A stretch of 64,000 nt of DNA from Hemibagrus wyckioides (lineage: Eukaryota; Chordata; Actinopteri; Siluriformes; Bagridae), in assembly GCF_019097595.1 (NCBI RefSeq), contig NC_080727.1, positions 10,034,501 through 10,098,500 on the forward strand, written 5' to 3'. How positions within the stretch are numbered: position 1 is the first letter of the stretch; each line of letters opens with the position of its first letter. Positions 1-13,960 of this stretch are shown here, one piece after another. The notes beneath the pieces were generated by a model that did not search any database, was not told the origin of the DNA, and saw only the letters and a program-made list of their open reading frames with translations. The translations under genes were made by a program, and so were the position numbers.

Positions 1-169
1 AGTAATGTTTAGGTGACAAATAAAGGCTACTTAACTCAAGTGTATTAACAGACAGATTATATCAAGTCCAGGAAACAGGACAGTAGAAACTAGAATCAGA
101 GTTTTAGAGTGAATATATGTGAATATGTTTGTAATACTTTTTACACAGGAACTCACATAGATATTGCAT

Positions 170-545
170 TGTGTGTATTCATATAGCTTTATATTTAACA
201 TTTACATACACTTTCACTTTACATTACACATAATTACATATATGCACTTTATTCACAAGTTATTTATTTTGTCTATTTATTTTTCCACTGTACAGCTAAT
301 TATTTCATGTTCTGCTTTATTTTGCACAACTATTTCCACTTCATCTTATTTTATCTCACTATTATTTTTATTTTATTATGTTCTCATTTGATTTCATTGT
401 ATTCAGTTTATTTTTTTTAAAATTCTCCCTTTTTTGATCCAATTCTCTTTGGTTTTTTTTTTTTTTTATAAGCAGACAGCCATAAAAAGCATTTCACTGC
501 CTGTCCTACCGTCTATGATTTTGCATGTAAAATTTGATTTTGTAT
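170..545 (-). repeat. AT-rich dispersed repeat, older copy
   Basis: This stretch lies in the intron upstream of the first visible dipk1b exon. Positions 478-545 carry a block (aaaagcatttcactgc and following) whose reverse complement is recognisable at 34135-34215, where the same motif precedes an A/T-rich tail. The long pyrimidine and A/T run at 180-470 corresponds to that tail. I read it as a copy of the same dispersed family in the opposite orientation. I see no gene in 1-588. Confidence 0.4.
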
Positions 546-588
546 TATAATCTGAAAATTTTGTCATGTGTGTTTGTGTGTGCATCAG

Positions 589-3547
<2,959 letters not shown>

Positions 3548-4170
3548 TAAAAAATTCTTGTTAAGGATGGTCAAAACATGGACACAGAAATATGGAAGGA
3601 ATTCCTCTGACGAAAGGAAATGCCAGTACATTGACCAGTAGTCTTAACACAGAATAGAATGGCAAATAGTTTTGTAGATCGGACATTAACAAGGGACGTA
3701 CTTTCATCCTAGATGTAAATTTGAATGGACTATTCTTGAGCCATACCCTTGAGTAAAGCTTTAGTAAAATGTCTTTAATAGTGTGCCTCAGGAAATCTCT
3801 TTAATGAACCAGAAATATAGAGGGTAAGGGGGCTTATTTTATCTACTTCCCATAATCCCAAATTTTACTCCCTACTCCTGAAGATAGTCAGAAATACAAA
3901 GGGAGGTGATAGTTTAACTGTTCTCAAAACTCTTCCTCAGATAGCCTGCATTTTCCCCCATTCCTAGCTTCCAACAGACTTAGTTAAATAGTCCAACATT
4001 GGCTTTTTACCTTCATTTCTATGAGTTACTGGGCGGACGTCTTTGGTAGACAAAAAAAAAAGAAAAAAAGAAATCTCAGTATTAAAAATGGGTTACAAAT
4101 AACATCTATAATTGGTGACCAGTTGTTGCAAATTGAAGTGGGTCAATAAAACTCAGGTTTAATGTTGTGC
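3548..4170 (+). other. dipk1b: Probable dipk1b 3' UTR with poly(A) signal
   Basis: Non-coding sequence directly after the dipk1b stop. An AATAAA at 4145-4150 is followed by a GT-rich stretch (about 4158-4200), a plausible cleavage region. No transposon is visible here. A second AATAAA lies at about 5466, so a longer 3' UTR is possible. Confidence 0.45.
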
Positions 4171-4394
4171 AGTTTCATTAGAAAGCTGGTGTGTTGTTCC
4201 CAGCACAAATGGCCGTGGAATCTGCACACTTTGGCTTTCAGTTGCTTCTGTCTCTCAGCTGTCTGTATTCTGAAATGTGATCTCTTCTTTGATCCATTAT
4301 TTACTTAATGGCAATCAAAAAATTATATGTAAAATAATTTTTTTTGTGAAGTGAATATTTGTCAAAAATCAAAAATGTACTCTTTTCTCCCTGT

Positions 4395-4670
4395 TGTCAC
4401 TGATTGTAGATGGATGTCCAAATGCAGGCTATTTATTAAGTCAAACAAAATGGACATGAACTAAGATTTCAAGGCAAGAAATACACACACTAGAGGTGAT
4501 AATAGTTCACACAAGACAAACAGTTGACAAAGATAACAGAAGAAATAGTGTTATTAATGAGGTGAAACAAGGTACAGGAACAGGTTATCATATGGACATA
4601 TGATCAGGTCATGTGATGTGCCAGGGATGAGAAATATAGTTCCTGCTCTGTTGCTGGGACTGACATGACA
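4395..4670. repeat. Dispersed non-autonomous repeat
   Basis: Starts near gtcactgattgtagatgg and contains tccaaatgcag and an A-rich body, like 1473-1560 and 10690. It ends near ctgacatgaca. The possible short inverted ends (TGTCA...TGACA) suggest a DNA-transposon-derived element, but this is weak. I see no gene in 4171-5500 outside this block. Confidence 0.35.
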
Positions 4671-5502
4671 CCTACACACTAATGCCGAAGAGACAAAAGA
4701 CAAAATTTCTACTAAATGTTAGGATAGTAAAAGTGGTAATGATTAGCTAATATTAGCAAAATATCCAACGTTTTATCACATGTCTCCTTAGAGGGCAGTA
4801 TGCAAATATGCAAAGATACTTTCCAGGTCATAGGTTTACATGGCAGTCATTATATAATATTAAACAGAATATGCACTGTTGTACTGGATAGAAATTTAAT
4901 TCCAGGCAACTTCAGTGACTTGACTCTGTTGCAGTAAGTATACACAGGAATAGTTTTTATTCTGACTGAGCTCAGTCAAATAATTAGTGGATTATTTGGC
5001 TGTATGCAAATGTACCTCTTGTGTCCCCCCCACCACCACCACCACCACCGCCTCCCAACTACAGCACACCACTGTCATATTTCAGTCAAAGCCCTGATGG
5101 CAAGTTGGTGAGGAACACATGTTGAAGCTTTATATGAATACAGGTTTTGTTCTAGCTGAAATGTGGACCAGCAAAAACAGTTCGGAAAAGCAACTTTGTG
5201 GTGTTAATGCACATTGGGACAAAATTAATCATTAAAAAAGTTTTTTTTTGGTTTGTTTGTTTTTAAATTATGTTGTGAAACGTAATTTTTTTTTGTGTGG
5301 CTGTCATTAGTATTTTCATTGCGTCACATGGTGAGCTCCATGTCATATTTCGATTATATAAAGTGGTGAAGCAGAGTTTATAGTAGGCTTACTTTATTAT
5401 TTATGACTACTCCATCTCTGCTCTGTTGTGACCCGGTTCATTATGTAAGCCTACATATATTTGTAAATAAAATGTGGTTAAAATACAACCAAATGATGTT
5501 GT

Positions 5503-5650
5503 CCTTCAGCTGCTCTCTGTTCAGGGTCATCACAGCGGATCATACAATCCACACAATTTGATTTGGCACTGGTTTTACCCCACATGCTGTTGATGCTGTT
5601 GTTCTTTCGGCTGCTCCCTATTTGGGGTTGCCACAGCGGATCATTTGGTC
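5503..5650 (+). repeat. Two tandem copies of a short dispersed repeat
   Basis: A block of the form ggctgctccc...gggg(t/c)...ccacagcggatcat occurs at 5600-5645, and a diverged copy occurs at 5505-5545. This is a very common short motif in fish genomes. It abuts the truncated end of the Tc1 element that follows. Confidence 0.55.
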
Positions 5651-5664
5651 CTCATTTAGTCCCC

Positions 5665-6570
5665 TTCCAATTAACTCCGGGCAACTTTGTGCACTGGTGC
5701 ACAGTCATGTTGGAAGAGGAAGGGGCCAGCACCAAACTGTTCCCACAAAGTTGGGAGCATGGAATTATCCAAAATGTCTTGGTATGCTGAAGCATTCAGA
5801 GTTCCTTTCACTGGAACTAAGGGGCCAAGCCCAGCTCCTGAAAAATAACCCCACACCATAATCCCCCCTCCACCAAACTTTACACTTGGCACAATGCAGT
5901 CAGACAAGTACCGTTCTCCTGGCAACCGCCAAACCCAGACTCATCCATCAGATTGCCAGATGGAGAAGCGCGATTCGTCACTCCAGAGAACGTGTCTCCA
6001 CTGCTCTAGAGTCCAGTGGCGGCGTGCTTTACACCACTGCATCCGACGCTTTGCATTGTACTTGGTGATGTATGGCTTGGATGCAGCTGCTCGGCCATGG
6101 AAACCCATTCCATGAAGCTCTCTGCGCACTGTTCTTGAGCTAATCTGAAGGCCACATGAAGTTTGGAGGTCTGTAGCGATTGACTCTGCAGAAAGTTGGC
6201 GACCTCTTCGCACTATGCGCCTCAGCATCCGCTGACCCCGCTCCGTCAGTTTACGTGACGCCACTTCGTGGCTGAGTTGCTGTCATTCCCAAACACTTCC
6301 ACGTTCTTATAATACAGCTGACAGTTGACTGTGGAATATTTAGGAGTGAGGAAATTTCACGACTGGATTTGTTGCACAGGTGGCATCCTATCACAGTTCC
6401 ACGCTGGAATTCACTGAGCTCCTGAGAGCGACCCATTCTTTCACAAATGTTTGTAAAAACAGTCTGCATGCCTAGGTGCTTGATTTTATACACCTGTGGC
6501 CATGGAAGTGATTGGAACAACTGATTCTGATTATTTGGATGGGTGAGCGAATACTTTTGGCAATATAGTG
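5665..6570 (-). mobile_element. Tc1-like transposon (family B), 3'-truncated and inactive
   Basis: The right end at 6570 carries the terminal repeat (on the minus strand cactatattgccaaaag), followed by TA at 6571-6572, as expected for a Tc1 insertion. Minus-strand reading gives an N-terminal domain at about 6450-6251 (ELSEFQRGTVIGCHL...), then 6264-5941 with SDESRFSIWQSDG (first catalytic Asp). Next comes 5925-5671 with [12 protein letters not shown] and [10 protein letters not shown] (second catalytic Asp). Frames change near 6255 and 5930, and the element ends before the third acidic residue. It therefore cannot make an active transposase. Confidence 0.9.
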
Positions 6571-6572
6571 TA

Positions 6573-7924
6573 TTTTTGAACACAGTTTTTCTTCTTGGGT
6601 CAGTTTTCAGTGTCTTGGTATGGCAGTCCCTCAAGAGCTCTTCAGTTTTCAGCAGTTACTGTGCTTATGTCAGCTTCTGGCAACCTGAGGGCAACCAATA
6701 CCTATTTACAGTATATTGCAGTGTTGTATGGGTAACAGCAAGCTGCACATAAATATTTCCCAAAATGCATTGTTTTCTACAGTACGGCTTTAAGGGAAAA
6801 AGTTCTGTTACTGTCAGAATTTGGCCGTTTTGTTACAGTGTACATTATCAATATTATCTCTTGAGTAATAATCTCCTAATTATTATTATCAAATTATATC
6901 ACCTACTATTATTATAAAAAAAAATATCTTTTCTAATCCTTTTGATTACATGAATTGCCCTTTTTTTGCCCAGTTTTGCTACAAAAACATGTTTTAGTAC
7001 AGTTTATAAATGCAGCCTTATAAATATAACATTAAATATTGAACACAAATAATGCAGCTTTAAAGTGTTGTTTTAAAACATGTAGTTTCTTTATTACACT
7101 TTTAAGCCTTAAGAAAATATTCTCAAAATTTGTGTCTGTGGTAAACCAAGTGAACGACTGAATACACTTACAAACATTTATAGAAAATGAAAAAATACTA
7201 ACTGAAAGACTCCAAGAACAACTGAATGAATAAGAAATAATAGGAATAAATATGATTCAAAATTTAGGTATTTAACAATGAATATTAAAAAAACTAAATA
7301 AAAATGAATACTGTGTGTGTGTGTATGTGTGTGTGTGTGTGAGTGTGAGAATGATCAACTCGAAGTCTATCAGTTTCTTAAGAAGAGTTGAGACACGAGG
7401 GATGACTGATGTCTTTCGTGTCCTTCCCTGTCCGTTTAGATAGGACTTGTCCAGCTTTGGTGCTTCTCTCAGGATTAGAAGACCTTGCTATATTTATATA
7501 ATCTAAATAATGAACATTTATTATAGACATTATATAAATAAAGCAATGTCTTTCTTATATCAAGAACGCTTATATCAAGATCCACATTCAAACATCCAAC
7601 TTTAAAAATATTTGGTTTATTAGCCTGAAGAATTTTATTCAACATTTTGATTTGATCTTAACGTGTTTCCTCCTGTAATTAACTGAAATATTTTTTTTTC
7701 TGACTCACCTGCACCTGAATAAATATTTCATCCTATAAATCTATAAAAAGTGAAACATTAAAAACAATGATCCAAAATGACAACTTTATTATTATTATTA
7801 TTTTTGCTGCTCACTATTTTAAAAAAGGAACAAAAACATTTTTATTATTATTATTTTATTTTATTTTATTTTATTTTATTTATTTTACAGATTTTTATTG
7901 ATCATTTGGAAAATTATTTTTGTC
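6573..7924. other. Intergenic AT-rich sequence, no gene seen
   Basis: Very AT-rich, with a (TG)n run at about 7311-7342 and a short (TTTTA)n run at about 7856-7880. I find no splice-consistent coding segment or transposon here. Confidence 0.5.
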
Positions 7925-8989
7925 TCTCTCCAGCTGTGATTGCTTTCTCTCTAAAACCAAAAATGTTTCTTCCACTGCTTCTTTTCCCCTTAGCTTTTCC
8001 TTTCCCTTTCCCTTTCTCTGGCTCGCTGCTCTTTTGTTTCTCACAGTCGTTTTTCTCTGTGTCATGGAAGTTCACAGACTGTGTTCCTTTCTTAAGCTAT
8101 TGGAAGGTAGCCTGGAGCTCGGGGACATTTTGCTGAAGCTTGCCCTGATCCGTCTCCTTCTCGGTGACCTTTTTAGCCTCAGACTGTCTTCCCATTACAG
8201 CGTCACTGGTCTTCTTCTTCCAGCACCTTCAGGCTGATTTGCTCCTCCAGCTCTCAGGCCTTTAGGTTGTCCTGCTCTTCATAATCTCCAGCCTCTGTTT
8301 CTGCATCCATCTTCAGCATCAGACAGACTTTCCGTCTCAACTTCCTTATCCTCCATCTCGCTCTGCTGCAGGCCTTTCTGTCTTTTATTTTGCTCCAGAT
8401 CCTTTATCTTTGCCAGTAATCGCTCTGTCAGCTCCAGGTGGGTGATTTCTCTCTCCTCCATCTCTTTCTTAAATTCTCTCCGCATTTGTTCCTGCAGATT
8501 ATTCAGCTCCATTTTTCTGAGATCATTCTGTCTCTCATTTTCCTTCTTAAGCTCTTGTATCCACTTATCCATCTCTTTCTTCTGCTCTCTGACTTGTTCC
8601 ACCATGTTGTTTTTCTCATCTGCTGAAGCCACATCCTACTCTGCTTTTCCCAGGAAGCCACCATCTCTTGGATTTCTCTCTTTGCTGTAGTGCGTTTCTT
8701 TCTCTCGTTCTCCAGCTCGCACTGCTCTCTGTCAACAAAGAACATGGCTTCCACATCACCTAACTTAAAAGTAACGACACTGTTCCTGTCGTCTGCTCTG
8801 TCTCTCATTTTTGTGTCTCTCTCCTAATTTCTGTGAACGTGAGCTTCTTTCAGATTCTTTACTGTGCTCATTAGATCCATCAAGAGCGTCTGATCATCTC
8901 TCTCCATCTGTTCCTCCTTAAAATCTGCTAGAGCTCTCTGCATTTCTACATGCAGATTAATTCTCCGCTCTGCCTGAATGAGCTTATTG

Positions 8990-9028
<39 letters not shown>

Positions 9029-9081
9029 TCCTTCTCAAGCTCTCTCAACGTTTCCTTCTCCGCGTGCATTTTAGCCAACTT
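7925..9081 (-). pseudogene. Charged coiled-coil protein relic, unknown family
   Basis: The minus strand gives a chain of open segments with strongly coding-like composition, rich in Glu, Lys and Arg. 9078-8824 starts MAKMHAEKETLRELEKD and contains an (RE)n stretch made by a CT microsatellite at 8994-9024. 8808-8620 includes LGDVEAMFFVDREQCELE. 8632-8282 is a long heptad-like coiled coil. 8210-7930 reads as Lys-rich sequence ending GKGKGKAKGKRSSGRN, with an internal stop. The pieces lie in different frames, so either introns of under 50 bp or, more likely, frameshifts separate them. No catalytic or DNA-binding domain is visible. Tails of fish GIMAP-type GTPases look somewhat like this, but no GTPase domain is present, so I assign no family. 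Confidence 0.45.
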
Positions 9082-10160
9082 TGGAGCGCCGTTTCTGCCA
9101 ATGGACTAGAAGAGCTGCAGTTCCGGGCCTCAGCCACTAGAGGGCCTCAGAGACTTGCGGCTGTTTATGTTTCTTAAGCCATCTCATGAGGGATAATCAT
9201 GCTGATGAATATGATTCCATCTATTTCCCGAGATGTGACCTGAAGTTTAATTTTATTCCAGGGATTTATTCTATAATTCCTAAATATTATTATTTACATT
9301 TTGTAAACATGCCGATTTACAGTTTAAAAAGTTTCAATAAGCCATATCAGGGTTTCCTATATATTATAATTCATAAATATTATATATTTAAAATGGCTTT
9401 TGCTTTATAAAAAAATAGAAAAACAAATAAAAACTAAAAACAAATTTATCCAGTAATCTTTACAATATCAGATGTAATATCATCATTGTTCTAAAGGCAG
9501 AGCTGTTGAAATAATACAATTATAAATCCACAGACGCAGGAAAATGGTTTAAAAGCTGCAACATGTTGAACAAGTCAGGAAATGATGTCTTCACACCAAG
9601 AAGAAGAAGAAGAAGTCTATTCCTTATTCTTACTAATTCCCTTCAAATAACGAAATTCCCTTCAAATAGACTTCAAACAGGGATCATTTTTTTCTATTTC
9701 AGATATTTTATTACAGACATTTGTCATTGTCGTGACCACATGCTCCTAAAATAATCCAATATAAACCCTACATTGCCAGCAAGGTAGTAACCCTCATCAC
9801 CGAGGAACCTGATGGTGTTACTGAGAGAGAAAAACAACTCCAAAGTGTTTTCCATTTCACTCAGAATTGATCAAACTCTCCACACTACAGGAGAAACATC
9901 ATTGGAAAGCCTCCACTGAGGAAAATAGTCATTCGTAGCACGGTTGCCATTTTGTGGGCCAAACAAACAATAGGAGATGTGTTTACTGTAGATAACTAGC
10001 TATTTTTATATGTGACACCAGAAATCAAACCACATTTGGGTTTTATTTTTGCTGTTCTTACCAACCATTTGAGGATAACATGCCAAATACATGCTTAGAA
10101 AATCATTAAAGAGTGGGGGGAAAAACACTTGTCAACATTGGCAAGTCTGGATATGTTTTC
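9082..10160. other. Intergenic sequence, no gene seen
   Basis: AT-rich, without a recognisable element apart from a short GAA run at about 9599-9616. Confidence 0.45.
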
Positions 10161-10163
10161 TTA

Positions 10164-10480
10164 CATTTACATTTTTGGTATTTGGCAGACGCCCTTATCC
10201 AGATCAATGTACAAATGTGCTTTGAATTCTCTATCAGTGAATACATTAACACTGGTTCACTAGATCACAGACTTAGGATACCTTCAGCTTGACTTTGTCA
10301 GGAGGAATTATAGCACTTTTTTAAATACATAAAACGAACAGATAAAATAAGAGCAAGTTTAAGTGTTTCAGGAAGAGATAGGTTGAAGACGGCCAGTAAC
10401 TCAGCTGATCCAGGGGAAGTTCATTTCACCAGCGTGAAATGGTGAAATTGGTGCCAGAACAGAACTGAGTCTTGATGTAC
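10164..10480 (+). repeat. Dispersed fish repeat beginning with the 'tttggcagacgcccttatcca' type motif
   Basis: The opening motif at 10164-10205 (tttacattta...ggtatttggcagacg) is one I associate with an abundant fish repeat. A related opening occurs at about 49845. The downstream part (ggggaagttcatttcacca, then ggtgccagaacag) has the look of a longer member of the family. It is non-coding. Confidence 0.5.
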
Positions 10481-10619
10481 ATCATTATCATTTACAAATG
10501 AATGGTAAGCCTACCCCAGATTCTGAACAAAGTTACACATAGCAATACTTGTTTCATGATTCAGTGTGGCATTGCACAAAGAAATGCCTTACGAATCACA
10601 ATTAGATCTTGCCCGATTG

Positions 10620-11058
10620 CCCTCTAATGTTCAGACAAGGAACCGTCCAAGTGGTCCATGACAGTAGACCCCCATCCTCAGAAAGACAGTTCGGAACCAA
10701 ATGCAGGATAAAAGCGACAGTGGACTTTCTTAACAAAATAACAAAACAAACAGATACAGGAAAATACTAGGAGTTAAACAAAGCAACAGACACAGAAACA
10801 AAACAGGGAGCACAAAAACAGAAAACAAAAACAGACCACAAAACAGGAACAGAAAACAAAGACTTGGCAAAAGATAGGCACAAAACAGCAGGTATATATT
10901 GGGGATCAGGATCGAGGATCTGGTGGGGCAAACACATGTGACAGACAAAACATAAAAAAGAGTGTTGTTCAAGAAACAAACAATAACATAGAAAAAGCCC
11001 TGCCAGATGTTGCCAGCCCTCTAGTGTTCAGGCAAGGAACTGTCCAAGTGGTCCATGA
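10620..11058. repeat. 42-bp direct repeats flanking a 355-bp A-rich repeat insert
   Basis: Positions 10620-10661 and 11017-11058 are near-identical (ccctct(a/g)atgttcag... to ...tggtccatga, three differences). The interval between them contains the 'ccaaatgcag + A-rich' repeat also seen at 1490 and 4410. Either a pre-existing 42-bp unit was duplicated around the insert, or the direct repeats are the ends of a composite element. Confidence 0.6.
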
Positions 11059-11174
11059 TATACACTGACCAGTGTGCAGTCTGGAAATAAGCGGATGTAA
11101 ACAATAAGAGGATTATTGTAAACATATGTAAGCATACATTAGCTACATATTGAATATGAGTATTTGTGTGTGTG

Positions 11175-11957
11175 TGTGTGTCTTCAGTTCAGCTCAGTCT
11201 AGTTATGGGTGTTGAGAAGTCTTGAGGCTTGAGGAAAGACATTGTTACATAGTCTGGTTGTAAGGGCCGAATGCTTCGGTACCTTTTTCCAAACAGCAGG
11301 GGGGTGAAGAGTGTGTGTGAAGGGTGTGTGGGATCATCCACGATGCTGTTGGGTTTGCGGATGCAGCATGTGGTATGAATGTCCGTGATAGAGGGAAGAT
11401 AGACTCAGGTGATCCTCACTATCCGCAGTAGTGTCTTGCAATCAAAGATGGTGCAATTCTTAAAGCAGACAGTGATGCAACTGCTCAGGATGCTCTTGAT
11501 GGTCACTGTGCAAAATGTGGTCAGAATGTGGGGTGGGAGATAAGCTTTCCTTAACTTTGGCAGAAAGTAGAGACTCTGCTGGGCTTTCTTGCTGATCGAG
11601 CTGGTGTTGAGGTAAGTTCTCCACCAGATAAACATCAAGGAATTTGGTGCTCTTGATATCCAAATGGGATCTGTCAATTTTCAGAGGAGAGGGGTTACTC
11701 TGTGCTCTTCTGAAGTCGACAACTATGTCTTTAGTTTTGTCGATGTTTAGAGACAGTTTGTTGGCACCACAGCAGGCTGTTAGCTGTTGCACCTCCTCTC
11801 TGTACACTGACTCATCATTCTGGCTGATTAGACCCACCATGGTCGTGTCATTGGCAAACTTCATGATGTGATTCGAGCTGTGCTTTGGTATACAGTCGTG
11901 GGTCAGCAAAGTAAGCAGCACTGAGCCCACAGCCTTGATGGTCAGAAAGTACAATAA
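11175..11957 (-). mobile_element. Non-LTR retrotransposon (LINE), 5'-truncated reverse transcriptase
   Basis: Minus-strand reading gives reverse-transcriptase sequence containing [13 protein letters not shown], a degraded FADD-type catalytic box (Asp to Asn). It is followed by [18 protein letters not shown] and, after a frameshift, [19 protein letters not shown] and [10 protein letters not shown]. The 3' part runs through GKRYRSIRP-like sequence to about 11180. Upstream sequence is lost where the copy meets the (TA)n tract at 11965. It is inactive by frameshift, truncation and active-site change. Confidence 0.85.
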
Positions 11958-11961
11958 GACT

Positions 11962-11964
<3 letters not shown>

Positions 11965-12003
<39 letters not shown>
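11965..12003. repeat. (TA)n microsatellite
   Basis: Dinucleotide run abutting the truncated LINE. Confidence 0.95.
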
Positions 12004-12006
<3 letters not shown>

Positions 12007-12204
12007 TGGAGAACATGACACTATGTATTCCCATTATGTGGTTTTGAATATTTTGGTTGATTGAATATTATTATCCTGTGAAAATTGTATCCAGAGCCTA
12101 TGCAGTATAGACCTTAATGACTTGAAGCTTAAAACAGCATATTGCTATCTAAAAGTATAAAGTACATCAATTACTATATGCTGTATAACTGTAGTTGTTT
12201 AATT

Positions 12205-12310
12205 TGTGTACACTTTATTGCCAAAAGTTTTAGGACACCCTTCCAAATCACTGAATTCAGGTGTTGTTTTTCAGGGGTTGGGCTCGGCCCCTTAGTTCCA
12301 GTGAAGTAAA
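12205..12310. mobile_element. Tc1 family-B derived short element (internal deletion)
   Basis: It carries the terminal motif tttattgccaaaagtttta followed by ggacaccc, and then ttcaggggttgggctcggcc and ccttagttccagtgaa, which belong to the middle of the family-B transposase region (compare 37430-37465 and 55730-55770). One end and most of the body are missing. Confidence 0.6.
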
Positions 12311-13066
12311 ATGCATTAAAGTTACAGCAACACAATAAAAGCTAGCTCTGGTTAGCTCACTTTTCTATCTTTTCCATGTGGCATCAGACTTACACAAATT
12401 GCACTGCTACAACATGACTGTACATTCTCTATGAAAAAATAGCCAGTTATACAAATTAAAATTCTACACAAATTAAGCAGCATTTAGATTTTTTAAAATA
12501 ATAATTCTGAGCTAAATAAAGCACTACAGTGATCAGGCATAACATTATGAGCAGTGAGAGGTGAAGTGAATAACATTGATTATCTCCTCATCATGGCACC
12601 TGTTAGTGGGTGGGATATATTAGGCAGCAAGTGAACATTTTGTCCTCAAAGTTGATGTGTTAGAAGCAGGAAAAATGGACAAGTGTAAGGATTTGAGCGA
12701 GTTTGACAAGGACCAAACTGTGATGGCTAGACAGAGCGTCTCCAAAACTGCAGCTCTTGTGGGGTGTTCCCGGTCTGCAGTGGTCAGTATCTATCAAAAG
12801 TGGTCACAGGAAGGAACAGTGGTGAACCGGTGAAAGGGTCATGGCCGGCCAAGGCTCACTGATGCACGTGGGGAGAGAAGGCTGGACCATGTGATCCGAT
12901 CCAACAGATGAGCTACTGTTGCTCAAATTGCTAAGGAAGTTAATACTGGTTCTGAGAGAAATGTGTCAGAATACACAGTGCATGGTGGGTCAGGGCTGTT
13001 TTGGCAGCAAAAGGGAACCAACACAATAATGGGCAGGTGGTCATAATGTTATGCCTGGTCGGTGTA
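12311..13066 (+). mobile_element. Duplicated block with internally deleted Tc1 family-A element
   Basis: The left 215 bp (12311-12525) match 21110-21325 closely. The Tc1 part runs from about 12527 (gtgatcaggcataacat) to about 13065 (atgttatgcctggtcggtg). It encodes the transposase N-terminus in plus sense ([14 protein letters not shown]..., ...[19 protein letters not shown]), with a stop in place of the residue after VNR. It then jumps straight to the 3' end, so the whole DDE domain is deleted. The matching flanks show that this and 21108-21875 arose by copying of a larger unit. Confidence 0.8.
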
Positions 13067-13960
13067 AATAAATAAATAAACAAGAACATGAAGCAAAGGT
13101 GGTTTATTTACTTACAGCTGGATTAATACAGTAACCATCACAGGAAATGCAATGTGCTAAATTGTTCACACACATCTCAAATGATTTATTATGTATATAA
13201 AATGAAACGTATTTGAATGATCTAGAAAAAAAAAACAATAACAAGGAAGAGAGAAAAAGTTCATTGAAATGAGAAGAACAGTAGAGAAGGAGAGAGGAAG
13301 AGGAGAAGAGTGACTAGAACTTTTCTAGTGTGATTATTCCAGGGACATGTTTACAGAATTCATGTTGGCTCAGGTTTATACAGATAATAAAAATGTCTTT
13401 TTCTTCTTCTTTCCAGATGAATACACATGTGAAAAGTTATAGATGAGATTACTGTCTCACATCTCAAGGGTCTTCATCTGATCTTTGCTGTTAGTCTTTG
13501 ATCAAATAAAACACATTTTTGCATTATATCCTCATCACAGTTACACAGCCATCTGAGAATCCTGAGCTATAGTTCACACACATGTGACATACCTGCATTT
13601 CAAACTAAAACCTTCTCATTCCCACTCACTTAACTGGATGGAATTTAAGTTGTTAAATTGTTCACAAACCTCACAAAATGTTATTATGTGTATAAAACGA
13701 TATATTTCTTACTGCTACTCTTTGCCAAAGCATAGGGGATACAAAATGAACTACTGTACACACACACACACACACAGGTTGTTTTACTTTTTATTCTCTT
13801 TTAAAGTTGTCATTTTTGTAAAAGAAAGTAGTTTTCCATATGGAGACCAACTTCCCCATAACATCACACCTGTTTAATATTTCTAACAATGTTTTTCTAG
13901 CAAAATTTGATAAAACACACACACACACAAGGGATGCTGACTCTGCCTTCTATTCTGTAG
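13067..13960. other. Sequence upstream of the PABPC-like relic; no exon found
   Basis: I searched by eye for RRM1-RRM3 exons of a poly(A)-binding protein in plus sense and found none. A block at 13153-13212 (ctaaattgttcacacacat...) is repeated in diverged form at 13648-13705. (CA)n runs occur at about 13758-13776 and 13913-13929, the latter just before the first relic exon. Confidence 0.45.

Noticed and set aside
10730..10979. Hydrophobic minus-strand frames of 70-80 codons
   Set aside because: Same explanation: reverse complement of an A/C-rich repeat gives Leu/Phe/Val-rich translations.
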